Positions 30,748 through 41,874 of a DNA stretch of 64,000 nt are shown in pieces. Every line of letters starts with the position of its first letter. Position 1 is the stretch's first letter. Source of the DNA: Macrothele yani (taxonomy: Eukaryota > Arthropoda > Arachnida > Araneae > Macrothelidae). A program made the position numbers and the translations under genes. Under the pieces are notes generated by a model. The model was given only the letters and a program-made list of their open reading frames with translations, did no database searches and was not told the origin of the DNA. The stretch is taken from the NCBI GenBank assembly GCA_039090855.1, contig CM076995.1:122152270-122216269 (forward strand), in the 5' to 3' direction.

Positions 30748-31481
30748 TATATGCTCATGGACTTCGGTGCAGCAGAGAATAATTACCAAATTTCTTTGCA
30801 ATAAAGGTACAGGGGTCAGTGAAATTCAGCAGAGACTTCAAACACAGTTTGGTGATTCGTGTCTGTCCTGTTCATTCGTCTTCAAGTGGTGTAAAGCGTT
30901 TCAGGAAGGCAGACAAAGCGTCGGCAACGAACAGCACAAGGAACGACCGGCAACTGTTATTAACGACGCCATGACTGCGCGCGTAAATGAGCTCATACCG
31001 AACAACAGCAGGATTACTGTACGTGATCTGAACCAGTGATGTATTCAGGCATCACTGGCTCAGAAGCACCCCGAAAATCCATGAACGCCCCCCCCCCCGT
31101 ATGTTTTTTGACAACCGCCCTTTATATTTAGTCTCATTGTTTTAGTTTATAGCTGAATAATTGAGAAATTTATAAAAAAAACTTAAGAAAATGAGTGAAA
31201 ATATTATTATAATAAAAAAAGAAAACAAAAAAAAACAGATGGACTTCAATCTGAAATTTCTATCATCCTTCAATAACACACTAAACAATCCTCGCCGGAG
31301 GGGCAGTTTTTCAAGAACTGACAATTCGGTCTACTTCCGTAATAAAACCCTAATCCCACAGAGTACGTACAGTATGTTTGTACTGCTATACATCATCATA
31401 TTTTGAAAGCTGGCATTCAGCTTCATTTCAGTCTTCTGGTTGCCTAATTTCCATGTATACGGTTGATCCTCTGTCTATATG

Positions 31482-32886
31482 CACTGCTGGCCACCCAAAA
31501 TGCAACACCAAAAAGGACACGAGATAGCAAAGCCAGATTTACTGGACACATAACAACAGATACAAAGATGAAACGATTGAACTTACAGGCCCGTGCGACT
31601 TGCGGAACACGCAGACATCAATAAATCGTGTGGACCCCATGGCTGGCCGTAACCGCCGCTACACGCCGCGGCATCGAACGAAAGAGGCTTTGGATGTGGG
31701 CTTGGGGTATGTCGGTCCAGGCTGCTTCAACACGTTGCCACAGTTCATCAGGCGTAGCCGCGGGTGATGCTTGCCAGGCCACTCGGTTGCCGATCAGCGA
31801 CCAGACGTGTTCGATGGGCGACATATTGGGAGAACAGGCGAGCCACGGCAACACCTGGTGGGCCGTGAAGAATTGTTGCATGATGCGTGCCACGTGCGGG
31901 CGCGCATTGTCCTATTGAAACGTGGCCGCTGGCAAGTCCTGCAGGTAAGAAATGACTACAGGCTCCAAAACGTCAAAGATGTAGCAGTGGCTGTTAAGTG
32001 TACCGGCGATGCGTACCAGAGGGTAGCGGGTGTCATATCCAATTCGCCTCAAACCATAACGCCAGGCGACGGACTGGTATGGCGATGCATAATGCAGGCG
32101 TCATACAGTCTCTCGCCGCGGTGCAGCCACACGCGGACCGACCATCGTGATGTTGCAGGCAGAAGCGGGATTCGTCAGAGAAGACAATGTCGTGCCATTT
32201 CGTAGTCCAGGTGCGGCGTTCAACGGCCCACTGCTGCCGCACTGGCCGGCGGTGTAACGTCAATAGTTATAGGAGCAAGGGGTGCCGTGCGACAAGTCCC
32301 CGCTCCTGCAGGCTACGTCGAACGGTACGTGCTGACACAGGTTATTGCGCAACACACCCTAATTCCTGCGCTAACGTTCGTGATGGGGCGGAGCGAGCCG
32401 TCAATGCCGGCCGCACAACATGCTGGTCCTCTGGTTAGGTGGTGGGCCGCGGCTGCGGCAATCGCTCACGTCGGTCCGTCCGTCCCTCCTGCAACCACCG
32501 AATCCATACTCGCCTCACTGTGGCTGGATGTCGTCCCACACTGGCGCCGATGTCTCGGTACGATAAACCGCTGTCGCGATAAGCCACTCACTATTCGTCC
32601 TCTGTCGAACTCCGAAACGTGCTGGAATGACTGCCGTATTTTGCGACGAGGCATCGGTAAGCTTCCCACGAACAGGTCCGGCAGCACAACACACTTCCAC
32701 TACTTACACCCCGCCTTCTGTGCACCCTTCGTATAGTGCTCCTTGGTGGTGTGCCGGGCGCACATGATTTGCATATGCCCTGCAATGCTAATCCTTTGCA
32801 TGTTCTCTCGCGGGCGACGCATGCTGCGAATTTAAGGCCAATCGGATGCTTCCTTCTTGGTGTTGCATTTTTGGTGGCTAACAGTG
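31482..32886 (-). mobile_element. Tc1-like DNA transposon inside the hAT element
   Basis: Left end CACTGCTGGCCACCCAAAAT (31482) and right-end complement CACTGTTAGCCACCAAAAAT (32886 inward), each followed by GCAACACCAA. The right flank is TA (32887-32888); the left flank reads TG, a decayed TA. Length of 1,405 bp equals the 20919-22322 element within one base and the subterminal AACACCAA is shared, so they are probably sister families. GC content is well above its surroundings. Confidence 0.9.
31618..32654 (-). pseudogene. Tc1-like transposase pseudogene
   Basis: The start chosen is the minus-strand ATG at 32654, reading MPRRKIRQSFQHVSEFDRGR, an N-terminus parallel to MPLRRRRSHYQQLTEFERGR at 21160. 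It continues with frame changes through GASVGRHPATVRRVW-like sequence (about 32560-32510) and RRTWTTKWHDIVFSDESRFC (first Asp, 32230-32150). The second-Asp region is near 31920-31890, with QDNARPH readable across a frame change and MARIMQQFFTAH after it. Then come LPWLACSPNMSPIEHVWSLI (catalytic Glu, 31850-31790) and VAAVTASHGVHTIY and stop at 31618. About 345 codons in total, normal for the family. Several frameshifts. Confidence 0.85.
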
Positions 32887-33255
32887 TAGTTAACATGACG
32901 TTAGTGCTTCCAATACAACAAAATATTTTCTACCTAATTTTTAACAATAGCAAATTATTAGAAATTGTTCCCAAAAAAAGCTTTTTTTCCCCTGGAGGTG
33001 GATGGTTTACACTAGGTAAAAAAATAAAAAAATATATGTATATATAAAAAATCAAGGCATCTCAAACTGGCATCCAAATAGCTAATTTTTTTTGTTTTTA
33101 TTTTCTACTATGTGCTAATCTAAATAATCTAAAGGGGCTGAAACCAAACGGCAAGGAATGGTTTACACCATGCATTTTCAGGTAACACTGTGATGATTAT
33201 GTTCGCAAACAAAGCTTTTTTTTCCCCTGGAGGTGGATGGTTTACACTATGTAAC

Positions 33256-33288
<33 letters not shown>

Positions 33289-33509
33289 TAAAATCAAGGC
33301 ATCACAAACTGGCATCCAAACAGCTAGTTTTTTTTGTTTTTATTTTCTACTATGTGCTAATCTAAATAATTTGAAGGGGCTAAAACCAAACGGCAAGGAA
33401 TGGTTTACACCATACATTTTTAGGTAACACTGTGATGATTATGTTTGCAAACAAAGCTTTTTTTCCCGTGGAGGTGGATGGTTTACGCTATGTAACAAAA
33501 TATATATAT

Positions 33510-34490
33510 CATCATCATCATCATTGTCAACCATTATCAATCCACTGCTGGACGAAGGTCTCCCCAAGTTTCCTCCACAACGGTCTGTCTTGTGCCAGTC
33601 TCCTCCATGTCACTCCCGCATATTTACGAATTTTATCCACCCATCTCCCATGTGGTCTTTTTCTGGGTCTTTTCCTGTCCCTTGGAATCCAATCTAAAAT
33701 TTCGGCTGTCCATCGATGGTCTGTTCTTCTGGCAGTATGTCCAGCCCATTGCCATTTCAGGGATTTAACTCTGATCATGATGTCTTCCACTCTCGTCATT
33801 TTTCGGATCCACGAGTTCCTCTTCTTATCTCTCCTGGTTATACCAAGCATGCACCTCTCCATGCTTCTTTGAGTTGTCTGCAGCCTTTGTATGTCTCTTT
33901 TAGTTAAGGTCCACGTCTCTGCACCATACGTAAGCACTGGAAGGATGCATTGATCAAACACTTTTCTTTTAAGACATAATGGCATATTGCTCTTGAAAAT
34001 TATGCTGTTTCTTCCAAAAGCTCTCCAGGCAAGTTTTGTACGCCGATTAATTTCTTCATCAATGTGACCCTCACTTGATATCTGCTGTCCAAGATAAACA
34101 TACGTATCTGTTATCTCCAGTTTTTCTCCATCAATCGATAAATCTTCATTTCTTGTAAAAGCATTGAACATCACTTTTGTCTTTTGAAAGTTCATTTTTA
34201 ATCCCACTTCTTTACTCTTGTCAGCAAGTTCCTGGATCATACTCTGCAGCTCTGATGGGCTAGTTGCAAAAATGACTACGTCATCAGCAAAACGAAGGTG
34301 GGTTAGATAATCTCCATTAATCTTTATTCCCTTGTTTTCCCAGCTCAGCGACTGAAAAACACCCTCCAATGTGGCATTAAAGAGCTTCGGAGATATGGTG
34401 TCACCTTGTCTCACTCCCTTTCCAATTTTTATGTGTGTTGTATTTTCAAACAGCCGAATCTTTGCACTTGCATTTTCATAGATGTTATTA

Positions 34491-34495
<5 letters not shown>
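33510..34495 (-). mobile_element. RTE-type LINE copy in unit 3, 5'-deleted
   Basis: The 3' end is a (ATC)n tract at 33510 (read as GAT repeats on the coding strand), as in RTE elements. The coding strand is minus. The retained part is the RT C-terminal half: KGVRQGDTISPKLFN, LRFADDVVIFA (catalytic FADD) and the thumb and connection region, through RDKKRNSWIRKMTRVEDIMI to WRKLGETFVQQWIDNG. It breaks off at about 34495 in a TTA/TAA/TA microsatellite exactly where unit 4 continues for another 850 bp. The missing 5' part was lost after duplication, probably by slippage in the microsatellite. Confidence 0.85.
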
Positions 34496-34526
<31 letters not shown>

Positions 34527-34532
34527 ATTATT

Positions 34533-34567
<35 letters not shown>

Positions 34568-34782
34568 CAAGGCATCACAAACTGGCATCCAAACAGCTAG
34601 ATTTTTTTTGTTTTTATTTTCTACTATGTGCTAATCTAAATAATTTGAAGGGGCTAAAACCAAACGGCAAGGAATGGTTTACACCATACATTTTTAGGTA
34701 ACACTGTGATGATTATGTTTGCAAACAAAGCTTTTTTCCCGTGGAGGTGGATGGTTTACGCTATGTAACAAAATATATATAT

Positions 34783-36599
34783 CATCATCATCATCATTGT
34801 CAACCATTATCAATCCACTGCTGGACGAAGATCTCCCCAAGTTTCCTCCACAACGGTCTGTCTTGTGCCAGTCTCTTCCATGTCACTCCCGCATACTTTC
34901 GAATTTCATCCACCCATCTTCCATGTGGTCTTCTTCTGGGTCTTTTCCTGTCCCTTGGAATCCAATCTAAAATTTCGGCTGTCCATCGATGGTCTGTTCT
35001 TCTGGCAGTATGTCCAGCCCATTGCCATTTCAGGGATTTAACTCTGATCATGATGTCTTCCACTCTTGTCATTTTTCGGATCCACGTGTTCCTCTTCTTA
35101 TCTCTCCTGGTTACACCAAGCATGCACCTCTCCAGGCTTCTTTGAGTTGTCTGCAGCCTTTGTATGTCTCTTTTAGCTAAGGTCCACGTCTCTGCACCAT
35201 ACGTAAGCACTGGAAGGATGCACTGATCAAACACTTTTCTTTTAAGACATAATGGCATATTGCTCTTGAAAATTATGCTGTTTCTTCCAAAAACTCTCCA
35301 GGCAAGTTTTGTACGCCGATTAATTTCTTCACCAATGTGACCCTCACTTGATATCTGCTGTCCAAGATAAACGTACGTGTCTGTTATCTCCAGCTTTTCT
35401 CCATCAATCGATAAATCTTCATTTCTTGTAAAAGCATTGTACATCACTTTTGTCTTCTGAAAGTTCATTTTTAATCCCACTTTTTTACTCTTGTCAGCAA
35501 GTTCCTGGATCATACTCTGTAGCTCTGATGGGGTAGTTGCAAAAATGACTATGTCATCAGCAAAACGAAGGTGGGTTAGATAATCTCCATTAATCTTTAT
35601 CCCTTTGTTTTCCCAGTTCAGTGATTGAAAGACATTTTCCAATGTGGCATTAAAGAGCTTCGGAGATATGGTGTCACCTTGTCTCACTCCTTTTCCAATT
35701 TTTATGTGTGTTGTATTTTCAAACAGCCGAATCTTTGCACTTGCATTTTCATAGATGTTGTTAATAATATTAATGTATGCATCTTCAATACCGCAGGATT
35801 TCAGAGCCATTGCAACTGCTGATGGTTTCACCGAATCAAAGGCTTTTTCATAATCGATAAAAGCCATACACAATGGAAGTTCATATTCCCTCGCTCTTTC
35901 AATTAGTTCTCTCAGTACGTGGATATGATCTATTGTGCTGTAGCCACTCCTGAATCCAGCTTGTTCTCTCGGTTGAGCCATGTCCAGTGTCACCTTCAAG
36001 CGGTGTGAAAGAACTTTAGTGAAGATTTTATAAACCACTGATAGGAGGCTGATAGGTCTGTAGTTCCTGAGATCCTCAATGTCACCTTTTTTATGTAGCA
36101 AGATCATTGTAGCGTTGTTCCAATCCTCAGGAATTTTCCCTTCATTAAGGCATCGAGTGAAAATTTGGGCGAGTACTGTTTCGATTTCTCCACTTGCTTC
36201 TTGTATGATGTCTACAGTAATTCCATCTTCTCCTGGAGCTTTTCCCCGCTTCATGTTCTTGATTGCATGTGCAACTTATGCTGGGAGGACTGGAAGAACT
36301 CTGGTACTGGTACCTTTCATGATGTCTGGAGTACATGTATCATCCCTTTCATATAATTTGGAGTAGAAATCTTTCACTCTTGTCAAAATTTCGCCTCTAT
36401 TTCTTGTTACAGAACCATCTTCTTTTCTCAGTGCCATAATCTGTTTTTTCCCCTTACTGAGATGTCCCTTTGCTATCTTTAGGCTTTGGTTGTTTTCAAT
36501 TGCTTTCCTTACTAGTTCACAGTTGAATTTCCTTACGTCTTCAGTGATACTTTTTCGTACTGTCTTGCATAGCTCTATATATTCCACTTTGGAAGTCAT
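34783..36599 (-). mobile_element. RTE-type LINE copy in unit 4, 5'-truncated
   Basis: Same 3' junction as the unit 3 copy, but extending to 36599, where it stops within the linker between the endonuclease and RT. The endonuclease domain is absent. It ends directly in a TATATA tract, consistent with a 5'-truncated insertion. Contains the reverse transcriptase region described separately. Confidence 0.9.
34800..36599 (-). pseudogene. RTE reverse transcriptase, one stop codon
   Basis: RNA-dependent DNA polymerase of a non-LTR retrotransposon. Downstream of the stop the frame is open for 484 codons from 36254 to 34800. Motifs in order: MKRGKAPGEDGITVDII, PEDWNNATMILLHKKGD, LRNYRPISLLSVVYKI, REQAGFRSGYSTIDH, FIDYEKAFDSV (motif A Asp), KGVRQGDTISPKLFN, LRFADDIVIFA (motif C), and a long C-terminal region ending QQWIDNG. 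Upstream at 36276-36599 the same frame gives LVRKAIENNQSLKIAKGHLS. The two parts are split by a single TAA near 36270, where the full-length copy has GAA. Start codon and endonuclease are missing. Confidence 0.9.
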
Positions 36600-37373
36600 A
36601 TATATATATAAAAATCAAGGCATCTCAAACTGGCATCTAAACAGCTAGTTTTTTTTTGTTTTTATTTTCTACTATGTGCTAATCTAAATAATCTAAAGGG
36701 GCTGAAACCAAACGGCAAGGAATGGTTTACACCATACATTTTCAGCTAACACTGGGATGATTCTTTAATAATCAGAAACAGGCTTATATAGTAAGACGCA
36801 GACATTTTTACCACTCCTAATGTTTTAGGGAGGAAGGATTTTCTTCAGCACAGCGTTATCGTACTAGCATCTTCAATATTTTACACCACTTCATGGTGAA
36901 ATCTGTGGTTGCATTACTAAATTAAGGCAAAGCTATAACATTTTTACATTTTTAATCACTTGTACATGTAGAGCTTGGAATTTGACAGTTTTATATTTTT
37001 AGTCACTTGTATATGAAGATTACTTGGAATTTGCATTTGCGATATACGAGCATAAGAAAATGTTTATGCTCTATTTAAAAAAATTGTATAGATTAATGTA
37101 CATATAAATAACAAAATTGTGATTAGATATATGTAATCAGTCAACAAGTTTCAGCCCCCTCAAAATTTGTCCTCCCCCCTCCGGAAAAAAATTCTCTGAC
37201 TGCAACACTGATCTGAGCTCAGGGCCGGCTGCATAATTCTCAGGGCCCAGTGCAAAACGAAAATGCGAGGCCTTTTTCCCAGCGAGTTTTACATCTACTA
37301 AATGGGCTTGACGTTGGATCGTTTTTAAAAAAAGGGCGGGGTCTGGTAGAAAAACCACATTTTTGTAAGTACT

Positions 37374-37713
37374 GGAAGACATCAGAGAGAAGGATCCAAC
37401 TTTCTCAGACGTGTGGTGACAGTGGACGAGACATGGATTCATCACTATACACCGGAAAGCAAACGTGCAAGTATGGAGTGGAGGCACAGTGATTCGCTCC
37501 CACCCAAAAAATTCAAGATCAGGGCATCAGTCATGATGGTAATGGAAGACATCAGAGAAAAGGATCCACCTTTCTCAGACGTGTGGTGACAGTGGACGAG
37601 ACATGGATTCATCACCATACACCGGAAAGCAAACGTGCAAGCATGGAGTGGAGACACAGTGATTCGTTCCCACTCAAAAAATTGAAGATCAGGGCATCAG
37701 TCATGACAGTAAT
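37374..37713 (+). repeat. 170-bp tandem duplication within the mariner transposase
   Basis: GGAAGACATCAGAGA begins at 37374 and again at 37544. The two 170-base copies differ at few positions. Each contains the whole first-Asp block VTVDETWIHH plus PESKRASMEWRHSDS. 170 is not a multiple of three, so the duplication shifts the frame. Confidence 0.95.
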
Positions 37714-37871
37714 GGCTATGGTATTTTGGGACATTAACGGTATTATTCTTACGGATTTCCTGGAAGATCGTCAAACAATCTAAACAATCTATTACAGCGA
37801 TCTCCTCAAGAACTCCGTTAAGGCAGCCCTGAGAAAGAAGAGAACAGTACTCCTCAACAGTAGAGTATGCT

Positions 37872-39009
37872 CAGGTCTGACGAGAGGGGGCCCGGAGGTG
37901 GTGCTGTAGCACCGGGCCCCGGGCCCTAAGAGGGTCCCGTGCCCGTTTCTAAAGTATTTTTTTTTCTAAATATTATTTTATGGTGTCCAAATATTTTTCA
38001 AGCCATACCGTCACCAGGGTTGGGAAGTTACGCGCAAAAAAAATATTTTCTACGTGACGCGTAAAATACACGTAAAAATGCGTAATTTATGTAATAAATG
38101 CACAAAATGTAATAAATTCAAAATTAGCTTTAAATACAAAAACAAAAACACACACAAAAAAAAAAAAAAAAAAAAAAAAACGTAGTGTTACAATGTTGCT
38201 CGGACACGTGCGTGGGTTACCTGCGGCAAATCACACGAGCTTTCCATATTACGTTTTTCATTCCTTCTTTCCTTTCCAACGACACGCCGACACCACACAT
38301 TGGGTTCTCTGTGTTGCTTTGCTACTCACCGACACAGACTATTGTGTATGATATACATCGTTTTTGTTAGTCATCAAAGGCTGTAAATAATTTTCATCAT
38401 GTGGATTTTGTCACTTTGTGTTTCCCACCATAAGCCGGCATCTTTTGTCTTTTTATTTCATGCTCAACTCATTATTTTCGCATTGCGGCAATATTTATAA
38501 ATGCATATAGTGTCTTTGTGCGTAGTTCCGACTTCGTTTATTTTCCTTTATTCCGATGACCGATGAAGTCGTCCTGTTCACAGCGGCAACTTAAAAGAGA
38601 AAACACAAAATTTCATGTTTACTTATGAGAACTCCTTGTGGATACTTTCCCAGAGGCTGCATCTTTAGACGAATATATTACACTCTAAAACTGAAAGGTG
38701 AAAAATTTTATTATGAGAAAGTACTAAGAAAAATAAGAATGTCTGTCGGTAGATGGCGTTCAAGAGTTTTCTGAGGAAACTCTTTTCTTGAAAGGGAGGG
38801 TTCGAGGGTTTGTTTACGGAGGGAAAATATGAAAAATTATCCACCTCAAAAAAAGAGATTGAAGAGTTGCAACCGGTCGGGTTGCGGGAAGTAGGGTAAT
38901 AATGGTGGGTAGGTGAAGAAACGGAAATATGGATTATATGGTTAGTGGAGGAGCCGAGGTGTTGGAGATTTTATTGTGCTGGGGCCCACGGTCGCTCTCT
39001 ACGGCCCTG
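37872..39009. mobile_element. hAT-type non-autonomous element, 1,138 bp
   Basis: Perfect 8-base target duplication AGTATGCT at 37864-37871 and 39010-39017. Ends CAGGTCTGACGAGAGG (left) and CAGGGCCGTAGAGAG (right, complemented), GC-rich subterminal GGGGGCCCGG and GGGCCCC. Removing it restores mariner sequence around the second catalytic Asp (LLNSRVC joins to FLQDNARPY). No transposase frame inside; A runs (38157-38180) and AT-rich core. Confidence 0.9.
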
Positions 39010-39160
39010 AGTATGCTTTCTCCAAGACAACGCCAGGCCCTACACCGTTAGTGACTATGGAAACATTGGAGGAATCGGGACGTTGTATCACACCCTCCGT
39101 ACAGCACGGATATGTCACCATTAGACTACCACCTGTTCGGTCCATTAAAGAAATTCTTGA

Positions 39161-39526
39161 TTGATTGATTGGAGGTTTAACGACCACCGTGAGCAACTCA
39201 ATGGGCTATAAGCAGTCTCCCGTCCCTAATTTAGGGCCACTGGTTCCAGGGAAGGGAGAGAGCCAGTGCCGTAAGACAAACACAACATCCATGCCTCACC
39301 GGGATTCGAACCCGGACCCATCACGGACTAAAGACCACCGAGTAACTAGTTGGTCTATAATAAGCAGTCGCTTGTCCCTAATTTAGGGGTACTGGTTCTA
39401 GGGAAGGGCGAGAGCCAGTGTCGTAAGACAAACACAACATCCATGCCACACCGGGATTCGAACCCTGACCCCTTTCGGACGAACGATCAGAAGCCATCGC
39501 TTAGACCACTGCGACACCGGCGCGGT
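39161..39526 (-). mobile_element. tandem dimer of the common SINE
   Basis: Two minus-strand copies in head-to-tail contact. 39161-39340 has a GGAGGTTTAACGACCACCGT tail end and GGGATTCGAACCCGG B-box complement. 39345-39526 lacks the outer tail but has the full head ending CCACTGCGACACCGGCGCGG. It interrupts mariner sequence; flanking GAAATTCTTG and GGAATTTTTG are a plausible decayed target duplication. Confidence 0.85.
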
Positions 39527-39691
39527 GGAATTTTTGGGAGGGCAGAAGTTCAGATCAAATGAAGAGGTGAAAAGTGTCGTCCTGAGATGGTTTAAACAAC
39601 AGAGTAAAGAAATCCATAAAACTGGGATCCGGAAGCTTTCAGAACGCGAAAAAAATGTACGGACCACGACGGAAATTACTTCGAAAAGTAA

Positions 39692-40087
39692 GTGGTGAAC
39701 CATCAGGTGTATGACAAATAAATATCCGATTAAAAAAATCCAGGTCAAATTTGAATCTCCTTCATACTTCAAGATCGTGCTAAGACGGCAGTTGTCATTT
39801 AACTTCAACTACAGCACGAAAGTTTTTCATTTTTACTCTACGAGTTGCTTATGGCGGTCTTTAACACCCCTCCAGAAAAAAAAAATCATAGAGAGGAAAA
39901 ATAAGTGGGAAAGAAAGCTTCTAAGGTAACATTTTTTTTTCTTAAACAAACGAAGTTCAACATGTTTACGATTTGTTAATGTGAAAACATTCCGTTTCTT
40001 GTATTTGCGTTGAATATTAGGGTTATGTTTGTAAAAACTCAGACATACCGTTCTCTTAATGAAACAACAAGATAATTTTTGATGCTC
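39692..40087. other. intergenic DNA, nothing recognised
   Basis: 3' flank of the mariner; the mariner right end was not found. No other feature. Confidence 0.4.
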
Positions 40088-40095
40088 ACTTAGAG

Positions 40096-41866
40096 CAGTG
40101 GTTCGGAACCTTTTTGACTCGCGAACACCTTTCAACATTATATTGTTATCGAGAATCCCTGCAATTATTTCTATTCATATAATAAATACAATGTAACAGT
40201 TTTGTAGTGTATCCTTAAATGACTCCAGTACTTACGGTTCGATTCATGGGTTAATTTTTTTTATTGAAATGCCTGTAACTTTATTGCAAAAAATTATTTC
40301 AAGAACATATATTTTGTAAAACTAAAGGGATTTTAATATCAAAATGTATATCTACTGAATTATAAAATGCAAATTAATGGTTAAATGACTTGGAAATAAG
40401 CAGGAAATATTTCTAAAACAAATATTAAACGGTTTATAATGGTAACGAATAAATATAGCAAAATTATTATAATGATATTAATACTTAAATTAAAGTAAAT
40501 CACAAATTTAATGGTGTTTCTGGGCTTGTTTAGCAGAATAAAGTGCATCACTATTCGGTTAAACAGACCACAAACCTAGTCTCAGATCTGGTTCTGCATC
40601 AAATTTGTTTCGATATTTTGATTTCAGCGAGTTGTAGGTAGAGAAAACTCTCTCGCACATGTAAATAATTGAAAATGGCAAAAGTATTTTAACACCTTTG
40701 TTACTAAAGGAAGGATACTCTGATCTTAACGCGAGTCAAAACTGTATAATGCTTTCATTCTTGAATGATGCTTGAAGTCCAAAATCAGTCGAAATATCAA
40801 TAAGATTTTCTTTTCCTGTCATAGAGAGGTCAGCAGCTGACGCCATGGAAGACACGTCAAATAGATTTCGAATCCAATTGAATTTCTTGGAAACCGGTGG
40901 AAAATACTCCTTAAAAGTCACCTAGGGACTTAAGTGAAATTTGATATTTTTTCAACATTGTGGTCTAAAGTCAGTTCATTTTCTGTCAAAAAGTTGTGTA
41001 GGGTGCAAAAACACTTGGCACTGTTTTCAGAAACTTCTTCCCAGATTTTTGACTTTTTTAACATACTAGATCTTGAACAATGAAAAAGGTCGTATTTGAA
41101 CTCGAAAATAAATTATAAATTAAGATAGTTTATTTTCGAAAATATATATGTCAAATATGCTTTGATTTGAAGCCATGTGTGATCTACTGTACACCCACTA
41201 ACATGAACAGGCTGATCTTCAAATAAAACAGTTAATTCTTGTCTTAATTCAAACAAACGCGTGAGCACTTTGCAACGTGAGAGTCATCTGATACCCGTGT
41301 GCGTCAAAAGAGTAAGAAGTTCACTGTCCGTATCCTTACATAAGAAAGTATGTGGTCTGGAATTAATTGGTCCCGATTTTATAAAGTTGACTACTTTGAT
41401 AGCTTTATCGAACACACATTTTAATTGTTGCGGCATTCGTCTCGATGCTAAGGCGTGCCTATGAATACAACAATTCGTCCAAGAAATATTCTCACATATG
41501 TATACTTTCGATGCGAGTAACTAAGTCCATAAATTTTTCTGTCATCGATTTTGCACCATTTGCACAAATTCCTCAGCAAGAACACTCAATTTGCTTTTCT
41601 TTAAAATACGTGTTGATTAAATTAAAAATGTCCTTACCAGTTGTACGCTCTTATAACGGGTGGCAAAACAGTACATATGTTTTCTTCCATTTTACCATCA
41701 CTCAGGTATAGTAAAACACAATTGACATTGCTGGATTAAAAACGTCTGTGGTCTCATCTAATTGCAAAGCATAAAATGCCTTTATTATAATTTTATGGAG
41801 ACGCCATTACAGAATATTTACCGCGAACCCCTTGAAACCCCTTCGCTTACTAAATGGGAACGGCTG
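40096..41866 (-). mobile_element. hAT element of the ZBED5/FAM200-like (Buster-type) group, decayed
   Basis: Left end CAGTGGTTCGGAACCTTTTT (40096), the classic start of this group, with right-end complement CAGCCGTTCCCATTTAGTAA (41866 inward) and shared GGTTCGCGG / TCGCGAACACC subterminal words. Flanking octamers ACTTAGAG (40088-40095) and ACCTAGAG (41867-41874) match at 7 of 8. Length is 1,771 bp. The transposase is on the minus strand; it is shorter than autonomous elements (about 2.5 kb), so the N-terminal part is deleted. Confidence 0.85.
40540..41720 (-). pseudogene. hAT transposase pseudogene (ZBED5/FAM200-like)
   Basis: Minus-strand reading with many breaks. Near 41640-41500: TTGKDIFNLINTYFKEKQIE and ICANGAKSMTEKFMDLVTRI, the catalytic-core region of the group, with the diagnostic (D/N)GAKSM. 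At 40921-40736: YFPPVSKKFNWIRNLFD and LIDISTDFGLQASF. At 40735-40580: YPSFSNKGVKILLPFSIIYM, CERVFSTYNSLKSKYRNKFD and AEPDLRLG, the hAT C-terminal dimerisation region. The order agrees with the family. The BED finger is not seen. Domesticated relatives exist in vertebrates, but the stops here argue against function. Confidence 0.8.
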
Positions 41867-41874
41867 ACCTAGAG

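Larger units (their letters stand above)
32975..36755. repeat. ~235-bp tandem repeat, four units, two carrying an RTE LINE
   Basis: Landmarks recur in order in each unit: GGAGGTGGATGGTTTAC (32994, 33229, 33470, 34744), a (TA)n tract, ATCAAGGCATC (33051, 33293, 34566, 36614), CTACTATGTGCTAATC, and CCAAACGGCAAGGAATGG. Units 1 and 2 are 235-241 bp. Units 3 and 4 share an identical LINE junction in the TA tract (33510 and 34783), so the LINE inserted once and the unit was then duplicated. Array limits are approximate. Confidence 0.85.
31034..37210. mobile_element. hAT-type element, non-autonomous, filled with other repeats
   Basis: Left end CAGTGATGTATTCAG (31034) and right-end complement CAGTGTTGCAGTCAG (37210 inward) match at 12 of 15. 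Flanking 8-base sequences ATCTGAAC (31026-31033) and ATCTGAGC (37211-37218) differ by one base. On both sides mariner transposase sequence resumes, which supports the boundaries independently. Near the ends are C/G runs (31077-31091; GGAGGGGGGAGG complement at 37170-37181) typical of GC-rich hAT subterminal regions. It now spans 6,177 bp because it hosts a Tc1 (31482-32886) and a tandem repeat with LINE copies; no hAT transposase is visible. Confidence 0.7.
30751..39691 (+). pseudogene. mariner transposase pseudogene split by at least three insertions
   Basis: The exon-like pieces belong to one mariner transposase in order. 30751-31033: TSVQQRIITKFLCNKGTG and SFVFKWCKAFQEGRQSV (N-terminal HTH), ending ITVRDLN. 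37374-37871: EDIREKDP, FLRRVVTVDETWIHHYTPES (first Asp), HSDSLPPKKFK and FWDINGIILTDFLE, with 170 bp tandemly duplicated. 39010-39155: FLQDNARPY (second Asp) and PPYSTDMSPLDYHLFGPLK (third Asp). 39530-39691: QKFRSNEEVKSVVLRWFKQQ to DHDGNYFEK and TAA (frameshift at an A run). Intervening DNA is hAT 31034-37210, hAT 37872-39009 and a SINE dimer. Catalytic residues survive but the gene is dead. The assembly is an inference from order, motif content and target duplications. Confidence 0.8.
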
